Shown here: positions 1 to 8,287 of the stretch, piece by piece
Position numbering within the stretch: the first letter of the stretch is position 1
Layout of the letters: each line of letters opens with the position of its first letter
Assembly (NCBI GenBank): GCA_012965625.1
Contig: DTSC01000092.1
Location: 1-15,734, forward strand
Direction of reading: 5' to 3'
From: Flavobacteriales bacterium
Lineage (GTDB): Bacteria; Bacteroidota; Bacteroidia; NORP154
Length of the DNA stretch: 15,734 bases
Notes under the pieces: generated by a model
Database searches by the model: none
What the model was told of the DNA's origin: nothing
The model's input: the letters and a program-made list of their open reading frames with translations, nothing else
Made by a program: the position numbers and the translations under genes

Positions 1-4
1 AAAG

Positions 5-382
5 ATGAGCAAATTTCATATTGGATCAGGCAATAGAACTCCTAAAATTGACTTCGATTCAGATTTGAATTATTTTTTGATTGAGGGAAGATCCTTGCCA
101 GAAAACACGCAACAATTTTATGAAAGCGCCATTTCTTGGATAAAGAATTATAAACCAAAGGCAGGAACGACAATTTTACTGGAAATGAAATTCACCTATA
201 TAAACTCCTCATCTTTGATTGCTTTATTATCAATTGTATTGAATCTAAAAAAGCATACTAACAGGAACTGCGCGTTGAATATAAAATGGTTTTATGAAGA
301 AGATGATGAGGATCTATTATTAGCTGGGGAGGATATCTCAAATGTAGCTGAGGTTGAGTTTGAATATCTGGAAATTTTATAA
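5..382 (+). CDS. SiaC-family regulatory phosphoprotein (DUF1987)
   Basis: A 125-residue soluble protein that matches the SiaC/DUF1987 family along its whole length. Visible family features are a TPKIDFD segment (12-18), EGRSLPEN (27-34), the central YINSSS stretch (65-70) and the acidic WFYEEDDEDLLLAGED segment (95-110). In Pseudomonas aeruginosa, SiaC is phosphorylated on a threonine at about position 68 by the kinase SiaB, dephosphorylated by the phosphatase SiaA, and in its unphosphorylated form activates a diguanylate cyclase; here that position is Ser68. No signal peptide or membrane segment is seen. The ATG lies four bases from the window edge, so its upstream signals and any kinase or phosphatase partners are out of sight. 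The gene ends 16 bp from the convergent carboxylase gene. Family assignment is confident; the signalling output in this organism is unknown. Confidence 0.85.
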   Translation: MSKFHIGSGNRTPKIDFDSDLNYFLIEGRSLPENTQQFYESAISWIKNYKPKAGTTILLEMKFTYINSSSLIALLSIVLNLKKHTNRNCALNIKWFYEEDDEDLLLAGEDISNVAEVEFEYLEIL

Positions 383-398
383 GGCCCTCCGCAAGTAT

Positions 399-2027
399 TT
401 AAGTTTGAATCACACCAACATTATATTCTTTAGTAATTGGAGAATGGTTAGCTGCTTCAATGCCCATTGAGATAATCTTCCTTGTATCACGGGGGTCAAT
501 GATACCATCTACCCACAACCTGGCAGCAGCATAGTAAGGAGAGGTCTGTTCCTCATATCTTTTTGTAATTGTCTCCAAAAGATTTTGCTCTTTTTCTTTT
601 GAAATCTTCTTTCCCTGTGCTTTTAAATTTGAAACTTCTATTTGCAAGAGCGTTTTTGCAGCCTGTGCACCACCCATTACAGCAAGATTTGCAGTAGGCC
701 ATGCATAGATCAATCGTGGATCATAAGCCTTGCCACACATTGCATAATTTCCTGCCCCATAGCTATTCCCTATAATAAAAGTGAACTTGGGAACAACTGA
801 ATTTGACATTGCGCTCACCATCTTTGCACCATCCTTAATGATTCCTCCATGTTCAGACCTAGAGCCTACCATAAAACCAGTCACATCCTGAAGAAAAACC
901 AGCGGTATCCTTTTCTGGTTACAATTCATAATGAACCTGGCAGCCTTATCTGCAGAATCAGAATAGATAACTCCTCCAAACTGCATTTCTCCATCTTTAG
1001 ATTTTACAATTTCCCGTTGATTTGCAACAATCCCTACAGACCAACCTTCAACTCTTGCCAAACCGCAGACAATGGTTTGCCCATAATTAGATTTATATTC
1101 TTCAAAAGCTGAATTATCTACCAATCTTTCAATAAGTTCCCTGGTTTGATATGGCTTTGCTCTATCAGCAGGGAGTATACCCAATATTTCTTCGAAATTT
1201 TCTTTAGGAGGTTTTGGTTCAACATGGTCAAAACCCGCTTTATCATGGTGCCCAACCTTATCCAGGATATTTCTAATTGATTGCAAGCAATCTTTATCAT
1301 CTTTCGACTTATAATCTGTAACACCTGAAATTTCACAATGTGTGGTAGCTCCTCCTAATGTTTCATTATCAACATCTTCACCAATTGCAGCTTTTACCAA
1401 ATAAGATCCTGCTAAAAAGATAGAACCTGTTTTGTCTACAATAAGTGCTTCATCAGACAATATTGGCAGATAGGCACCCCCAGCAACACAAGATCCCATT
1501 ACAGCTGCAATCTGCAAAATACCCATAGAGGACATAATAGAATTGTTTCGAAAGATCCTTCCAAAGTGTTCTTTATCAGGAAAAATACCAGCTTGAAGAG
1601 GAAGAAACACGCCAGCACTATCTACAAGATAGATAATGGGCAATTTATTCTCCATAGCAATTTCCTGGGCTCTTAAGTTTTTCTTTCCAGTAATAGGGAA
1701 CCATGCCCCTGCCTTTACTGTAGCGTCATTGGCAACAATTACACATTGCCGTTTGCTTACATAACCAATACCTACTACCGTTCCACCAGAAGGGCATCCG
1801 CCATATTCCTCATACATTCCATCACCGGCAAACTCACCAATCTCCAAAAAACGACTTTCTTTATCAATAAGAAAATCTATCCGCTCTCGTGCGGTCATCT
1901 TCCCTTTAGCGTGTAGTTTTTCAATTTTTTTCGCTCCGCCACCTAAATGCACCTCATCAGACTTCTTCTGTAACTTGGCAACCAAGCGCTTCATCTCATC
2001 TTCGTTCTTGTTAAAATTGATATCCAT
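399..2027 (-). CDS. Acyl-CoA carboxylase beta (carboxyltransferase) subunit, probably methylcrotonoyl-CoA carboxylase
   Basis: A 542-residue cytoplasmic enzyme subunit that transfers a carboxyl group from carboxybiotin to an acyl-CoA. It contains the two crotonase-like halves of the family. The N-terminal half has the GGGAKKIEKLHAKGKMTARERI start (29-50), DSAG (136-139), FPDKEHFGRIF (149-159) and the glycine-rich loop CVAGGAYLPILSDEA (180-194). The C-terminal half has FLQDVTGFMVG (378-388), the second glycine-rich loop GNSYGAGNYAMCGKAYDPR (420-438) and IDPRDTR (510-516). Length and the FPD-HFGRIF and YAWP signatures fit methylcrotonoyl-CoA carboxylase beta chains (leucine breakdown) better than propionyl-CoA carboxylase, but substrate is inferred. 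The biotin carboxylase/biotin carrier subunit it needs is not in this window. It is the last gene of the leftward group, 80 bp after the aminotransferase-fold gene, so it could be cotranscribed or have its own promoter. Confidence 0.93.
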   Translation of the reverse strand: MDINFNKNEDEMKRLVAKLQKKSDEVHLGGGAKKIEKLHAKGKMTARERIDFLIDKESRFLEIGEFAGDGMYEEYGGCPSGGTVVGIGYVSKRQCVIVANDATVKAGAWFPITGKKNLRAQEIAMENKLPIIYLVDSAGVFLPLQAGIFPDKEHFGRIFRNNSIMSSMGILQIAAVMGSCVAGGAYLPILSDEALIVDKTGSIFLAGSYLVKAAIGEDVDNETLGGATTHCEISGVTDYKSKDDKDCLQSIRNILDKVGHHDKAGFDHVEPKPPKENFEEILGILPADRAKPYQTRELIERLVDNSAFEEYKSNYGQTIVCGLARVEGWSVGIVANQREIVKSKDGEMQFGGVIYSDSADKAARFIMNCNQKRIPLVFLQDVTGFMVGSRSEHGGIIKDGAKMVSAMSNSVVPKFTFIIGNSYGAGNYAMCGKAYDPRLIYAWPTANLAVMGGAQAAKTLLQIEVSNLKAQGKKISKEKEQNLLETITKRYEEQTSPYYAAARLWVDGIIDPRDTRKIISMGIEAANHSPITKEYNVGVIQT

Positions 2028-2107
2028 TTTGGGTCTTAAATTTAGGAAGTAAAGATATGAAGAAATTAAATGGGGAAAAGAAAAAGGAAAAATCCAATTA
2101 AATTACA

Positions 2108-3400
2108 TCAAGCAGCCATTTCTTTAATAGCACTTACCAGCCTGTCTAAATCAGATCGTGTTGTATAAACATGAGGCGTAACTCTTACTCCTTGAACCGC
2201 TTCATGGTCTATTGGAGTTGTATGGATCTTGTAATTCTTAAAAAGAAACTGGTTGATCTCGGTCGGTTTCATGCCTTCAATACCAAATGTTGCCAGAGCA
2301 CAGCTATAAGCGGACAAAGAAGATGTGTAAATCCTTACCTTTTGCAGGTCTTTAACCTTGTCCATCCAATAATTTTTCAGGTATCGCAACCTCGCTTCTT
2401 TACGTTCAATACCGATCATATTATGGAATTTTATCGCATTGCCTATTGCCTGCTCACTGGGGAATGAACGTGTGCCCAAGGACTCAAATTTCCGGATATC
2501 ACCAGCGTTTGGATCATCATTAGAAAACATGGTCCACAATGAAGCTATCTTCTCTTTTTTAACAAAGACAAAACCTGTTCCAAAGGGTGCACATAACCAC
2601 TTATGTAAACTCGTTCCAAAATAATCACATCCAATATCTTTTAAACTAAAGCCGATATGCGCAAACGCATGTGCCCCATCTACTATAACCTCAATTCCTT
2701 TTTTGTGGGCTGCCTCCGTAATCGCCTTAGCCGGAAGAACCTGGCCGGTATAGTTTATTACCTGGGTTATCAATACAATTTTTGTTTTCGATGTGAAAGC
2801 ATCCTGATATCTCCTAACAATCGATTTATCATCCTCCATAGGCATATCCAGATCAATATATTTCAATACGATTCCATCCCTTTTTTCTCTTTGTTTCAAA
2901 GAATTCATCATATTGGGGTAATCATATTTAGAAAGGACAACCTCATCACCTGCTTGCAGATCAAGCCCAAAAATTATAGTTTCCAATGCCTCTGTAGTAT
3001 TTCTATTAATCGCGATTTCTTCTGGATCACAATCTGCAAGCAGAGCCAACTTCTCCCGGATTGGTTCACGTCCTTTATCGAGTATTCTCCACATATAATA
3101 GGACGGTGCTTCATTACTCATCTCATTGAACCTCACGAAAGCATCCTGCACCACCTTTGGTTGGGGAGATACTCCTCCATTATTCAAGTTTGTGATATTT
3201 GTTGAGACTGGGTAGGCCTGCTGAATAAAACGCCAAAATACCTCATCCTCTGCCGCCTCAGCCGGAGATAACATTCCAATCTTTTTCACCTCAGCATTAA
3301 ACCGTGATGCAAAAGCATTATCAAAAAACGGTGTAAATGTAAGTCCGGCAGCTGTACCGCCCACCGCTTTAAGAAATTGCCTTCTGTTAGAACTAGTCAT
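2108..3400 (-). CDS. Tat-exported class V aminotransferase-fold PLP enzyme (isopenicillin-N-epimerase-like)
   Basis: A 430-residue PLP-dependent fold-type I protein of the class V aminotransferase/cysteine desulfurase superfamily, closest in appearance to isopenicillin-N-epimerase-like members. Core features are NRNTTEAL (132-139, cofactor phosphate region), VIVDGAHAF (238-246, with Asp241 expected to contact the PLP ring nitrogen), and SLHKWLCAPFGTGFVFV (264-280), where Lys267 is the expected Schiff-base lysine. The N-terminus carries a twin-arginine signal, NRRQFLKAVGG (5-15), then a weakly hydrophobic stretch and ANAFAS-like small residues near 28-32, so the folded holoenzyme is probably exported to the periplasm. 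The substrate cannot be told from sequence. It lies between mpl (91 bp upstream) and the carboxylase gene (80 bp downstream) on the same strand; gaps of this size leave operon membership open. Fold and cofactor calls are firm; the reaction is not. Confidence 0.88.
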   Translation of the reverse strand: MTSSNRRQFLKAVGGTAAGLTFTPFFDNAFASRFNAEVKKIGMLSPAEAAEDEVFWRFIQQAYPVSTNITNLNNGGVSPQPKVVQDAFVRFNEMSNEAPSYYMWRILDKGREPIREKLALLADCDPEEIAINRNTTEALETIIFGLDLQAGDEVVLSKYDYPNMMNSLKQREKRDGIVLKYIDLDMPMEDDKSIVRRYQDAFTSKTKIVLITQVINYTGQVLPAKAITEAAHKKGIEVIVDGAHAFAHIGFSLKDIGCDYFGTSLHKWLCAPFGTGFVFVKKEKIASLWTMFSNDDPNAGDIRKFESLGTRSFPSEQAIGNAIKFHNMIGIERKEARLRYLKNYWMDKVKDLQKVRIYTSSLSAYSCALATFGIEGMKPTEINQFLFKNYKIHTTPIDHEAVQGVRVTPHVYTTRSDLDRLVSAIKEMAA

Positions 3401-3491
3401 TATTGCTCAATAAATATATTAGATGGCTTAAAAATAATAAAAACCTATTAAAAAACGACATCTCTTCAAATGAAAAGCAATATGACTAGCC

Positions 3492-4853
3492 CTATACTAA
3501 TTCTAAAGCCAAGTCATTAAAATCTATACCATCAAAGTTCCCAGAGGTCATCATAAGGAAGGCTTGATTATTATGCTCAAGTGATTTCAAGTATTCAATC
3601 AGATCCATTGACCTGGTATATACTTTTATATTATTACCTCCAAAAGCTTCTTTTATCTGCAGCTCAGTTATGGGCACTAGTTTTTTGTGTTCAAGAGTGT
3701 GTGGATTAAAATACACAATGGCCTCATCAGCCTTCTCAAGTGTTCCTAAATATTCCAATAAGAACTCCTCATTCAAGCTGCTGAACGTATGCAATTCCAG
3801 ACATGCAATCAAATGAAAATTCAGGAACTGCTCCCTTACTGCAGCCACCGTTGCACCTACTTTAGAAGGAGAATGTGCAAAATCTTTAAACATTACTTTA
3901 TTCGCAGACCTTTTAACTTCTTCTAAACGATTGGAGGCTCCCTTAAAAGAAGCAATAGCCTTTAGGAATTCTCCTTCCCCAAGCCCCAATTTATCACAAA
4001 CCAATCGGGCACCTTCGAGGTTCATCAGGTTGTGTTTTCCGAAAATCTTAAGCTGTGTTTTTTCAGCACCATCATCAGAAATAAGTGCGGTTACTCCATC
4101 CTCGATATAATGCTTTGGAATTGAGTATGGAACCTTCTCAACATGGATATCATCATCTGCTAACAAGGTTTTTAAATTAGAATCTTGGTCACAATAAAAA
4201 AGTGTTCCCCCAGCAGACATCTCTTTGGCAAATATTTTAAACTGTTCTAAATATATTTCGAACGTCGGAAATACATTAATATGATCCCAAGCAATTCCAC
4301 TAAGAATGGCAATATCAGGGTGGTAAAGGTGAAACTTTGGCCTTCTGTCAATTGGAGAAGACAAATATTCATCACCTTCAAATATAGTCACCTTTGCTTC
4401 TTCTGAAAGTTTTACCATACAATCAAAGCCATCTAACTGGGCACCTACCATATAATCGCAATCAATTGCATGGTATTTAAGCACATGTAATATCATAGCA
4501 GTTATACTGGTTTTTCCATGACTGCCACCAATTACCACACGAAGTTTATCTTTTGCTTGTTCGTATAAGTATTCAGGATAGGAGAATATTTTCAAGCCCA
4601 TTTCTTGTGCTTTTAGGAGTTCCGGATTGTCTTCCTTTGCGTGCATTCCCAAGACAATCGCATCCAGGTCTTCATGGATACGATCCAAATTCCATCCAAT
4701 AGTATCTGGCAAAATACCTTCCCTTTCTAAGCGCCCCTTGGAGGGTTCAAATATTTCATCATCTGATCCGGTAACTTCAAACCCTTTCCTTCGCAAAGCA
4801 ATTGCCAAATTGTGCATGGCGCTTCCACCGATCGCTATAAAGTGTACTTTCAT
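3492..4853 (-). CDS. mpl: UDP-N-acetylmuramate:L-alanyl-gamma-D-glutamyl-meso-diaminopimelate ligase (murein tripeptide ligase)
   Basis: A 453-residue Mur-ligase family enzyme that attaches recycled tripeptide (L-Ala-gamma-D-Glu-meso-DAP) to UDP-MurNAc in the cytoplasm, feeding peptidoglycan recycling. The N-terminal Rossmann domain begins MKVHFIAIGGSAMHNLA, which has the Mpl/MurC signature. The ATP-binding loop GGSHGKTS is at 109-116, the central-domain EGDEY at 159-163 and WDHINVFPT at 189-197. The C-terminal domain shows GKHNLMNLEGA (272-282), DFAHSP (324-329) and a late MTSGNFDGI (435-443). The DFAH-P motif and the missing MurC-type catalytic-domain spacing favour Mpl over MurC. Length matches the family (about 450). 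It starts 109 bp from the divergent MBL-hydrolase gene. No strong promoter box is seen on this strand; TAATTTTA at 4901-4908 is a weak candidate. Confidence 0.93.
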   Translation of the reverse strand: MKVHFIAIGGSAMHNLAIALRRKGFEVTGSDDEIFEPSKGRLEREGILPDTIGWNLDRIHEDLDAIVLGMHAKEDNPELLKAQEMGLKIFSYPEYLYEQAKDKLRVVIGGSHGKTSITAMILHVLKYHAIDCDYMVGAQLDGFDCMVKLSEEAKVTIFEGDEYLSSPIDRRPKFHLYHPDIAILSGIAWDHINVFPTFEIYLEQFKIFAKEMSAGGTLFYCDQDSNLKTLLADDDIHVEKVPYSIPKHYIEDGVTALISDDGAEKTQLKIFGKHNLMNLEGARLVCDKLGLGEGEFLKAIASFKGASNRLEEVKRSANKVMFKDFAHSPSKVGATVAAVREQFLNFHLIACLELHTFSSLNEEFLLEYLGTLEKADEAIVYFNPHTLEHKKLVPITELQIKEAFGGNNIKVYTRSMDLIEYLKSLEHNNQAFLMMTSGNFDGIDFNDLALELV

Positions 4854-4926
4854 AATGATTGTGAGATTCAGGTTTTAATTTGCAGCAATATTTTCAGCTG
4901 TAAAATTAATAATGGTTTTTAATTTA

Positions 4927-4934
4927 TACTTTTG
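4927..4934 (+). promoter_or_regulatory. Candidate Bacteroidota -7 box for the MBL hydrolase gene
   Basis: TACTTTTG matches the Bacteroidota primary sigma-factor -7 consensus TAnnTTTG in every fixed position. It lies 28 nt before the ATG at 4963, which gives a leader of about 20 nt. No convincing TTTG-type -33 element stands at the usual spacing, so this is a candidate only. The short leader has no Shine-Dalgarno sequence, which is common in this phylum. Confidence 0.45.
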
Positions 4935-4962
4935 AGGACAAACAGATTATTAACAATCCAAT

Positions 4963-5826
4963 ATGAATTTATATCCTATTAATGCTGGAAATTTCAAGCT
5001 TGATGGAGGTGCTATGTTTGGAGTTGTTCCAAAATCACTATGGACAAGAACAAATCCGGCAGACACAAACAACATGATCAATATGGCAGCCCGTTGCCTG
5101 CTTATTGAGGATGGGGACCGGTTAGTACTGATAGATAATGGAATGGGTAATAAGCAAAGTGAAAAGTTTTTTGGGTTTTATTATATGTACGGTGATGACA
5201 CTTTGGATGGCTCCTTAAAAAATTACGGATTTAACCGTGATGATGTTACTGATGTAATACTCACACACCTTCATTTTGACCATTGTGGGGGGAGCATTGT
5301 TTGGACCAAAGACAAAACTGGTTATGAGCCTGCATTCAAGAATGCTCACTATTGGTCAAATGAGCTACATTGGAAGTGGGCTACGGAACCAAATGGCCGG
5401 GAAAAAGCGTCCTTTTTAAAAGAGAATATTCTTCCTATCAAAGAAAGTGGACAGCTTAAGTTTGTGGAGAACAACGAATCTACTAACATACTAAATACTA
5501 CCGATATTTATCCTGGCATATCTGTTCATTTTGCAAATGGCCATACTGAAGCACAGATGCTTCCAAGGTTTACTTATAAAGGAAAGACAATTGTGTTTAT
5601 TGCTGATCTATTGCCCACTCATGGGCACATACCTTTGCCCTATATTATGGGATATGACACCAGGCCATTAATTACATTAAAAGAAAAGGAGGAATTCCTT
5701 AGGCTTGCTGCAAAAGAAGATTTTATCCTATTCCTTGAGCATGACCCAGACATCGAATGTATTACTTTAAAGGAAACGGAAAAGGGTGTTCGTTTAGCTG
5801 AATCATTCTCCCTGAAAGAATTGTAA
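4963..5826 (+). CDS. MBL-fold metallo-hydrolase
   Basis: A 287-residue cytoplasmic hydrolase of the metallo-beta-lactamase fold. The zinc-binding HxHxDH motif is complete (THLHFDHCGG, His102, His104, Asp106, His107). The further ligands expected of a dinuclear site are also present: GHT His194, IAD Asp215 and LEHD His260. Overall layout resembles the broad N-acyl-homoserine-lactonase/glyoxalase-II-like group, with a LLIEDGDRLVLIDNG strand pair (46-60) before the metal motif. No signal peptide is seen. The substrate is unknown; lactonase activity would be a guess. It is divergent from mpl and is followed by 235 bp with no further gene, so it is probably monocistronic. Metal-hydrolase fold is certain, the reaction is not. 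Confidence 0.9.
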   Translation: MNLYPINAGNFKLDGGAMFGVVPKSLWTRTNPADTNNMINMAARCLLIEDGDRLVLIDNGMGNKQSEKFFGFYYMYGDDTLDGSLKNYGFNRDDVTDVILTHLHFDHCGGSIVWTKDKTGYEPAFKNAHYWSNELHWKWATEPNGREKASFLKENILPIKESGQLKFVENNESTNILNTTDIYPGISVHFANGHTEAQMLPRFTYKGKTIVFIADLLPTHGHIPLPYIMGYDTRPLITLKEKEEFLRLAAKEDFILFLEHDPDIECITLKETEKGVRLAESFSLKEL

Positions 5827-6029
5827 GCGATTAGTCAATACCTCTTACTACTATAAACTCAATTAATCTTAATAAAGATAAACTGTCCACCTTCATCACC
5901 ACCATTCTTTATGGGGGAGAACTTGGGTGATTGCTCATAAGAATTGTTCCTTTTTTTACTCTATATTTATAAACTGTGAATAAATTTTTAAAAAAGATTT
6001 CTGAGTATAAAATTAGATACAAGTATTGA

Positions 6030-6037
6030 TACCTTTG
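6030..6037 (+). promoter_or_regulatory. Candidate Bacteroidota -7 box for the cation exchanger gene
   Basis: TACCTTTG is a perfect TAnnTTTG match 24 nt before the ATG at 6062, giving a very short leader of roughly 18-20 nt. No clear -33 TTTG is seen at the usual distance. The rest of the 235-bp gap (5827-6061) shows no ORF, no strong hairpin and no recognisable RNA element. Confidence 0.45.
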
Positions 6038-6061
6038 CATGCCAAATAATACAAACCCTTT

Positions 6062-7168
6062 ATGGAGCTACTTATAAACCCTTATTTCCTGTTTGTATTA
6101 TCTACTTACTTGATATGGCGTGCATCTGGTTCTTTTGACATTGCTTCGAGCTACCTCACCAGGAATTTGAAGCCAGGCATCAAGGGTCCTACAATAAATG
6201 CCGCTGCAAGCTCTCTTCCGGAATTGTTAATTTCCAGCATCTTTCTTTTCCGTTTCCAGAATATTGAAGGTTTCTCTGCTGGTTTCGCCACTATTGTAGG
6301 GAGCAGTATATTTAATGTCGCCATAATTCCTGCAATTGCTTTCCTTGTCATTTTTTTCCAGGGCAGGCATAAATCATTTCCCACCTATAAAAGGATTATA
6401 CTCCAGGATGGGTTGTTCCTGGTTTTAGCAGAGATACTCTTGCTAATTGCTTTATATACTGTTGGAATATCACTCATCTTTGCCCTCATCTTGATAGGGG
6501 TTTATCTATTGTACATAATCTACATATATCTCAAGCGCATGAAAGGCTCAGATGAGGAATCACAGATTACTGAGACCCATTCATTCGAAAACTACGGATG
6601 GATCAAAAACATATTGTTGCTCAACCTGTTTTCATTTTTTAACCATCGCGGCAAAATCAATAGCCTAAATGCTATGGTAGTGGGTGCAATGGCAATCGGT
6701 GTTATCGGCTGGGCTTGCAATTTACTGGTCCTTTCATGTGAAAATATTGCAAATAGCCTTGAGTTAGATCTATTTATAGTAAGTTTTGTGGTTGCTGCCA
6801 TTGCCTCTAGTTTTCCGGACACCTTATTGTCCATTAAGGATGCTCAAAAAGGAAAATTCATGGATGCGTTCTCGAACGCCTACGGCAGCAACATCTTTGA
6901 TATCTGCATTGGAATTGGCTTGCCTGTATTACTCTATTTGCTAATTTTTGATATGAGTGTCCTCCCTGGAATTGCCAATAATCCAGTACTACTTTATTCT
7001 GCAATCTTGCTGATCGGTTTTACAATGATTATCTCTTTGTTATATTATTTGAGTAATCTCAGGCTATGGAATACAGCTGTTATCATCGGATTATATTTAT
7101 TATTTATTTGGATGGTGGTATGGATTTCTGACCATCCTGAAGAAATTGCTGCTTTTCTGAATTTATAA
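6062..7168 (+). CDS. Sodium/calcium exchanger family integral membrane protein
   Basis: A 368-residue inner-membrane protein with about ten hydrophobic segments. It has the two inverted alpha-repeats of the Ca2+/cation antiporter (CaCA) superfamily. Alpha-1 spans about 42-95 (AAASSLPELLISS, then VGSSIFNVAI) with Pro53-Glu54 at the ion-site position. Alpha-2 spans about 236-290 (AIASSFPDTLLS, then YGSNIFDICIGIG) with Pro252-Asp253 in the equivalent place. A charged cytosolic-type loop at about 158-180 separates the halves. The usual GTS before PE/PD is replaced by A-S-S in both repeats, so it is a divergent member; the transported ions (Na+, Ca2+, H+ or K+) cannot be assigned. It stands alone, convergent with the T9SS operon 54 bp away. 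Family is confident, specificity is not. Confidence 0.86.
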   Translation: MELLINPYFLFVLSTYLIWRASGSFDIASSYLTRNLKPGIKGPTINAAASSLPELLISSIFLFRFQNIEGFSAGFATIVGSSIFNVAIIPAIAFLVIFFQGRHKSFPTYKRIILQDGLFLVLAEILLLIALYTVGISLIFALILIGVYLLYIIYIYLKRMKGSDEESQITETHSFENYGWIKNILLLNLFSFFNHRGKINSLNAMVVGAMAIGVIGWACNLLVLSCENIANSLELDLFIVSFVVAAIASSFPDTLLSIKDAQKGKFMDAFSNAYGSNIFDICIGIGLPVLLYLLIFDMSVLPGIANNPVLLYSAILLIGFTMIISLLYYLSNLRLWNTAVIIGLYLLFIWMVVWISDHPEEIAAFLNL

Positions 7169-7222
7169 GGCATTCCCCACTCGTTCAATAATTTATCCTG
7201 AGGAAAAACAGAGCTTCTATTC

Positions 7223-8275
7223 TTACAACAGACTTTTACTCACCCTTCGATAGATAAAAGGGTTTGGGTTTATGAACCTTAAAGATATTTCCATTCCTCC
7301 TCTTGATAATGTAGCTGCCTTGAGCTTGGAAATATTTACATCATATCCTATTCCAATGGCATAACTTCCGACCTCGAGCATAACAGAAGGAATAATCGCA
7401 TCACCCACCCTGTAATGGGTACCAAACGAAATCGCAGATTCTTTATAAATACCAGTATATTTTGAACCCGCCTTTAGCATATACCTAATTAATACGCCAA
7501 TGTTGATTTCTTTAGAAGGCCCCTGTAGCAATACCACCGCACTTGGAGCTAATGCTATATTGGTTCCTTTAATTCCAGATATAGCCTCCACATTGAATGC
7601 AATTTTTCGGTACAGCCGCTCTTCATTCCCTGTATAAAACTTCAATTCTGGCCTATTAATGTGTGTTACTGCTGCACCAACAATGAGATTAAATTGGTCA
7701 TTGGAAACCATGTTGGTCTTATCAGTAAAATAATGCCATGTTACGCCAGCCCCAATATCCCCATTAATTGAGGGAGAAAGATCCAAGGATTCGCCATTTG
7801 GATTAGAAGGATCATATACACCACTTACATATTGCTCATCCCAAATTAAATCATCTGTTGAAAATCCAGTTTGAGAAATACCACCTTGTATACCACCAGA
7901 AATGCTTTGAGCAGAATTAATTAAAACAATGCCAGAGACAGAAATATCGAGAGTGGTATTTCCATAATGAGTATCACCTGCTTCATCCCTGAAAGCCAAG
8001 AAGCCAATGCCAATAAAACCATTGTTCCATTTTTTTTCGTTCAATTTCATATCGTATGCCATTGCAAAAGTTGTATAGGGGCTTCCGGCACTTTTCCATT
8101 GTGTTTTATAATTTCCCAAGCCTCGTACATCTCCAAAAAATTTACCAGTCATGCCAGGATTATAGGTCAATGGACTCATGGTTAACTGAGAGAAATGGAT
8201 GTCCTGGGAAAGTGTATATCCTGAAAAAAAACAGATCAGGAAAATGAGTAATAAGCCGATTATAGTAGTTTTCAT
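7223..8275 (-). CDS. PorP/SprF family type IX secretion outer-membrane protein
   Basis: A 350-residue protein with a Sec signal peptide (hydrophobic residues about 3-20, predicted end near TLSQ at 21-24). The family signature follows at once: QDIHFSQLTMSPLTYNPGMTG (24-44). The rest alternates polar and hydrophobic beta-strand-like segments rich in aromatics, as expected for an outer-membrane beta-barrel of the PorP/SprF family. In gliding flavobacteria, SprF is needed for delivery of the type-B-CTD adhesin SprB to the surface, and sprF lies directly after sprB. Here the gene starts 12 nt after the stop of a CHU_C protein gene, so it is almost certainly cotranscribed and probably serves the two large upstream clients. 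It is the last gene of the operon; no clear terminator hairpin is visible in the 54 bp before the convergent exchanger gene. Confidence 0.9.
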   Translation of the reverse strand: MKTTIIGLLLIFLICFFSGYTLSQDIHFSQLTMSPLTYNPGMTGKFFGDVRGLGNYKTQWKSAGSPYTTFAMAYDMKLNEKKWNNGFIGIGFLAFRDEAGDTHYGNTTLDISVSGIVLINSAQSISGGIQGGISQTGFSTDDLIWDEQYVSGVYDPSNPNGESLDLSPSINGDIGAGVTWHYFTDKTNMVSNDQFNLIVGAAVTHINRPELKFYTGNEERLYRKIAFNVEAISGIKGTNIALAPSAVVLLQGPSKEINIGVLIRYMLKAGSKYTGIYKESAISFGTHYRVGDAIIPSVMLEVGSYAIGIGYDVNISKLKAATLSRGGMEISLRFINPNPFIYRRVSKSLL

Positions 8276-8287
8276 AATTATTGGTTT

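Noticed and set aside
849..1112. 87-codon plus-strand open frame opposite the carboxylase gene
   Set aside because: Antisense shadow of a conserved coding region, with no family resemblance.
2050..2057. TATCTTTA on the minus strand as a promoter box for the carboxylase gene
   Set aside because: It misses the final G of TAnnTTTG and has no -33 element, so it is not distinguishable from AT-rich background.
2657..3205. 182-codon plus-strand open frame opposite the PLP enzyme gene
   Set aside because: It lies wholly antisense to a gene with clear family motifs and its translation is rich in Cys, Ile and aromatic residues with no recognisable domain.
5925..5960. Possible terminator hairpin (GAAC...GTTC followed by a T run) after the MBL hydrolase gene
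   Set aside because: The stem is only about four pairs with a long loop, too weak to support a terminator call.
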